Source: Pseudomonadota bacterium
Lineage (GTDB): Bacteria > Pseudomonadota > Gammaproteobacteria > Xanthomonadales > Xanthomonadaceae
NCBI GenBank assembly: GCA_023423675.1
Contig: JAFAFD010000100.1
Location: 1-5,681, forward strand
Direction of reading: 5' to 3'
Length of the DNA stretch: 5,681 nucleotides
A program made the translations under genes and the position numbers. Below are positions 5,665 to 5,681 of the stretch, piece by piece. The notes under the pieces are model-generated. The model saw nothing but the letters and a program-made list of their open reading frames with translations, did not search any database and was not told where the DNA came from. The stretch's first letter is position 1; each line of letters opens with the position of its first letter.

Positions 5665-5681
5665 GGGGGACGGTGGAGTCG

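Overview
The window is high-GC DNA (roughly two-thirds G+C), and everything in it points to Stenotrophomonas, most likely the S. maltophilia complex. The strongest clue is a set of short palindromes that begin with GTAG and lie at gene ends. They match the SMAG (Stenotrophomonas maltophilia GTAG) family of REP-like repeats. A secreted S8 protease with a C-terminal PPC domain and a chromosomal yihY/wrbA/DUF2069 neighbourhood fit the same group. No plasmid, phage, insertion sequence, CRISPR array or RNA gene was seen.

Layout. At 1-1190 (+) is the 3' part of an extracellular subtilisin-like protease, which runs off the left edge. It ends in a strong intrinsic terminator (1213-1244), directly followed by a tail-to-tail pair of SMAG palindromes (1245-1302). 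These fill the gap to a convergent gene at 1310-1804 (-), a compact single-domain asparaginase-like protein. Next, on the minus strand, are a DUF2069 membrane protein (1875-2210) and WrbA, an FMN-dependent NAD(P)H:quinone oxidoreductase (2207-2800). These two overlap by 4 nt and form an operon. A 77-bp divergent gap (2801-2877) separates wrbA from a plus-strand pair: a YihY/BrkB-type inner-membrane protein (2878-4152) and a TlpA-like thioredoxin lipoprotein (4149-4724), again with an ATGA overlap. A single SMAG palindrome begins at the tlpA-like stop codon and supplies it. The last gene, at 4882-5664 (+), is a one-domain polyphosphate kinase 2.

How the genes fit together. The window is mostly housekeeping and envelope functions: quinone/redox protection (WrbA), envelope thiol-disulfide chemistry (TlpA-like lipoprotein), an inner-membrane protein of unsettled role (YihY), polyphosphate-driven nucleotide phosphorylation (PPK2) and an exoprotease. 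I see no evidence of a new defence, mobile or biosynthetic system. The points most worth a second look are the half-size asparaginase that keeps its N-domain catalytic residues, and the SMAG repeats: one forms a dimer fused to a terminator, another donates a stop codon.
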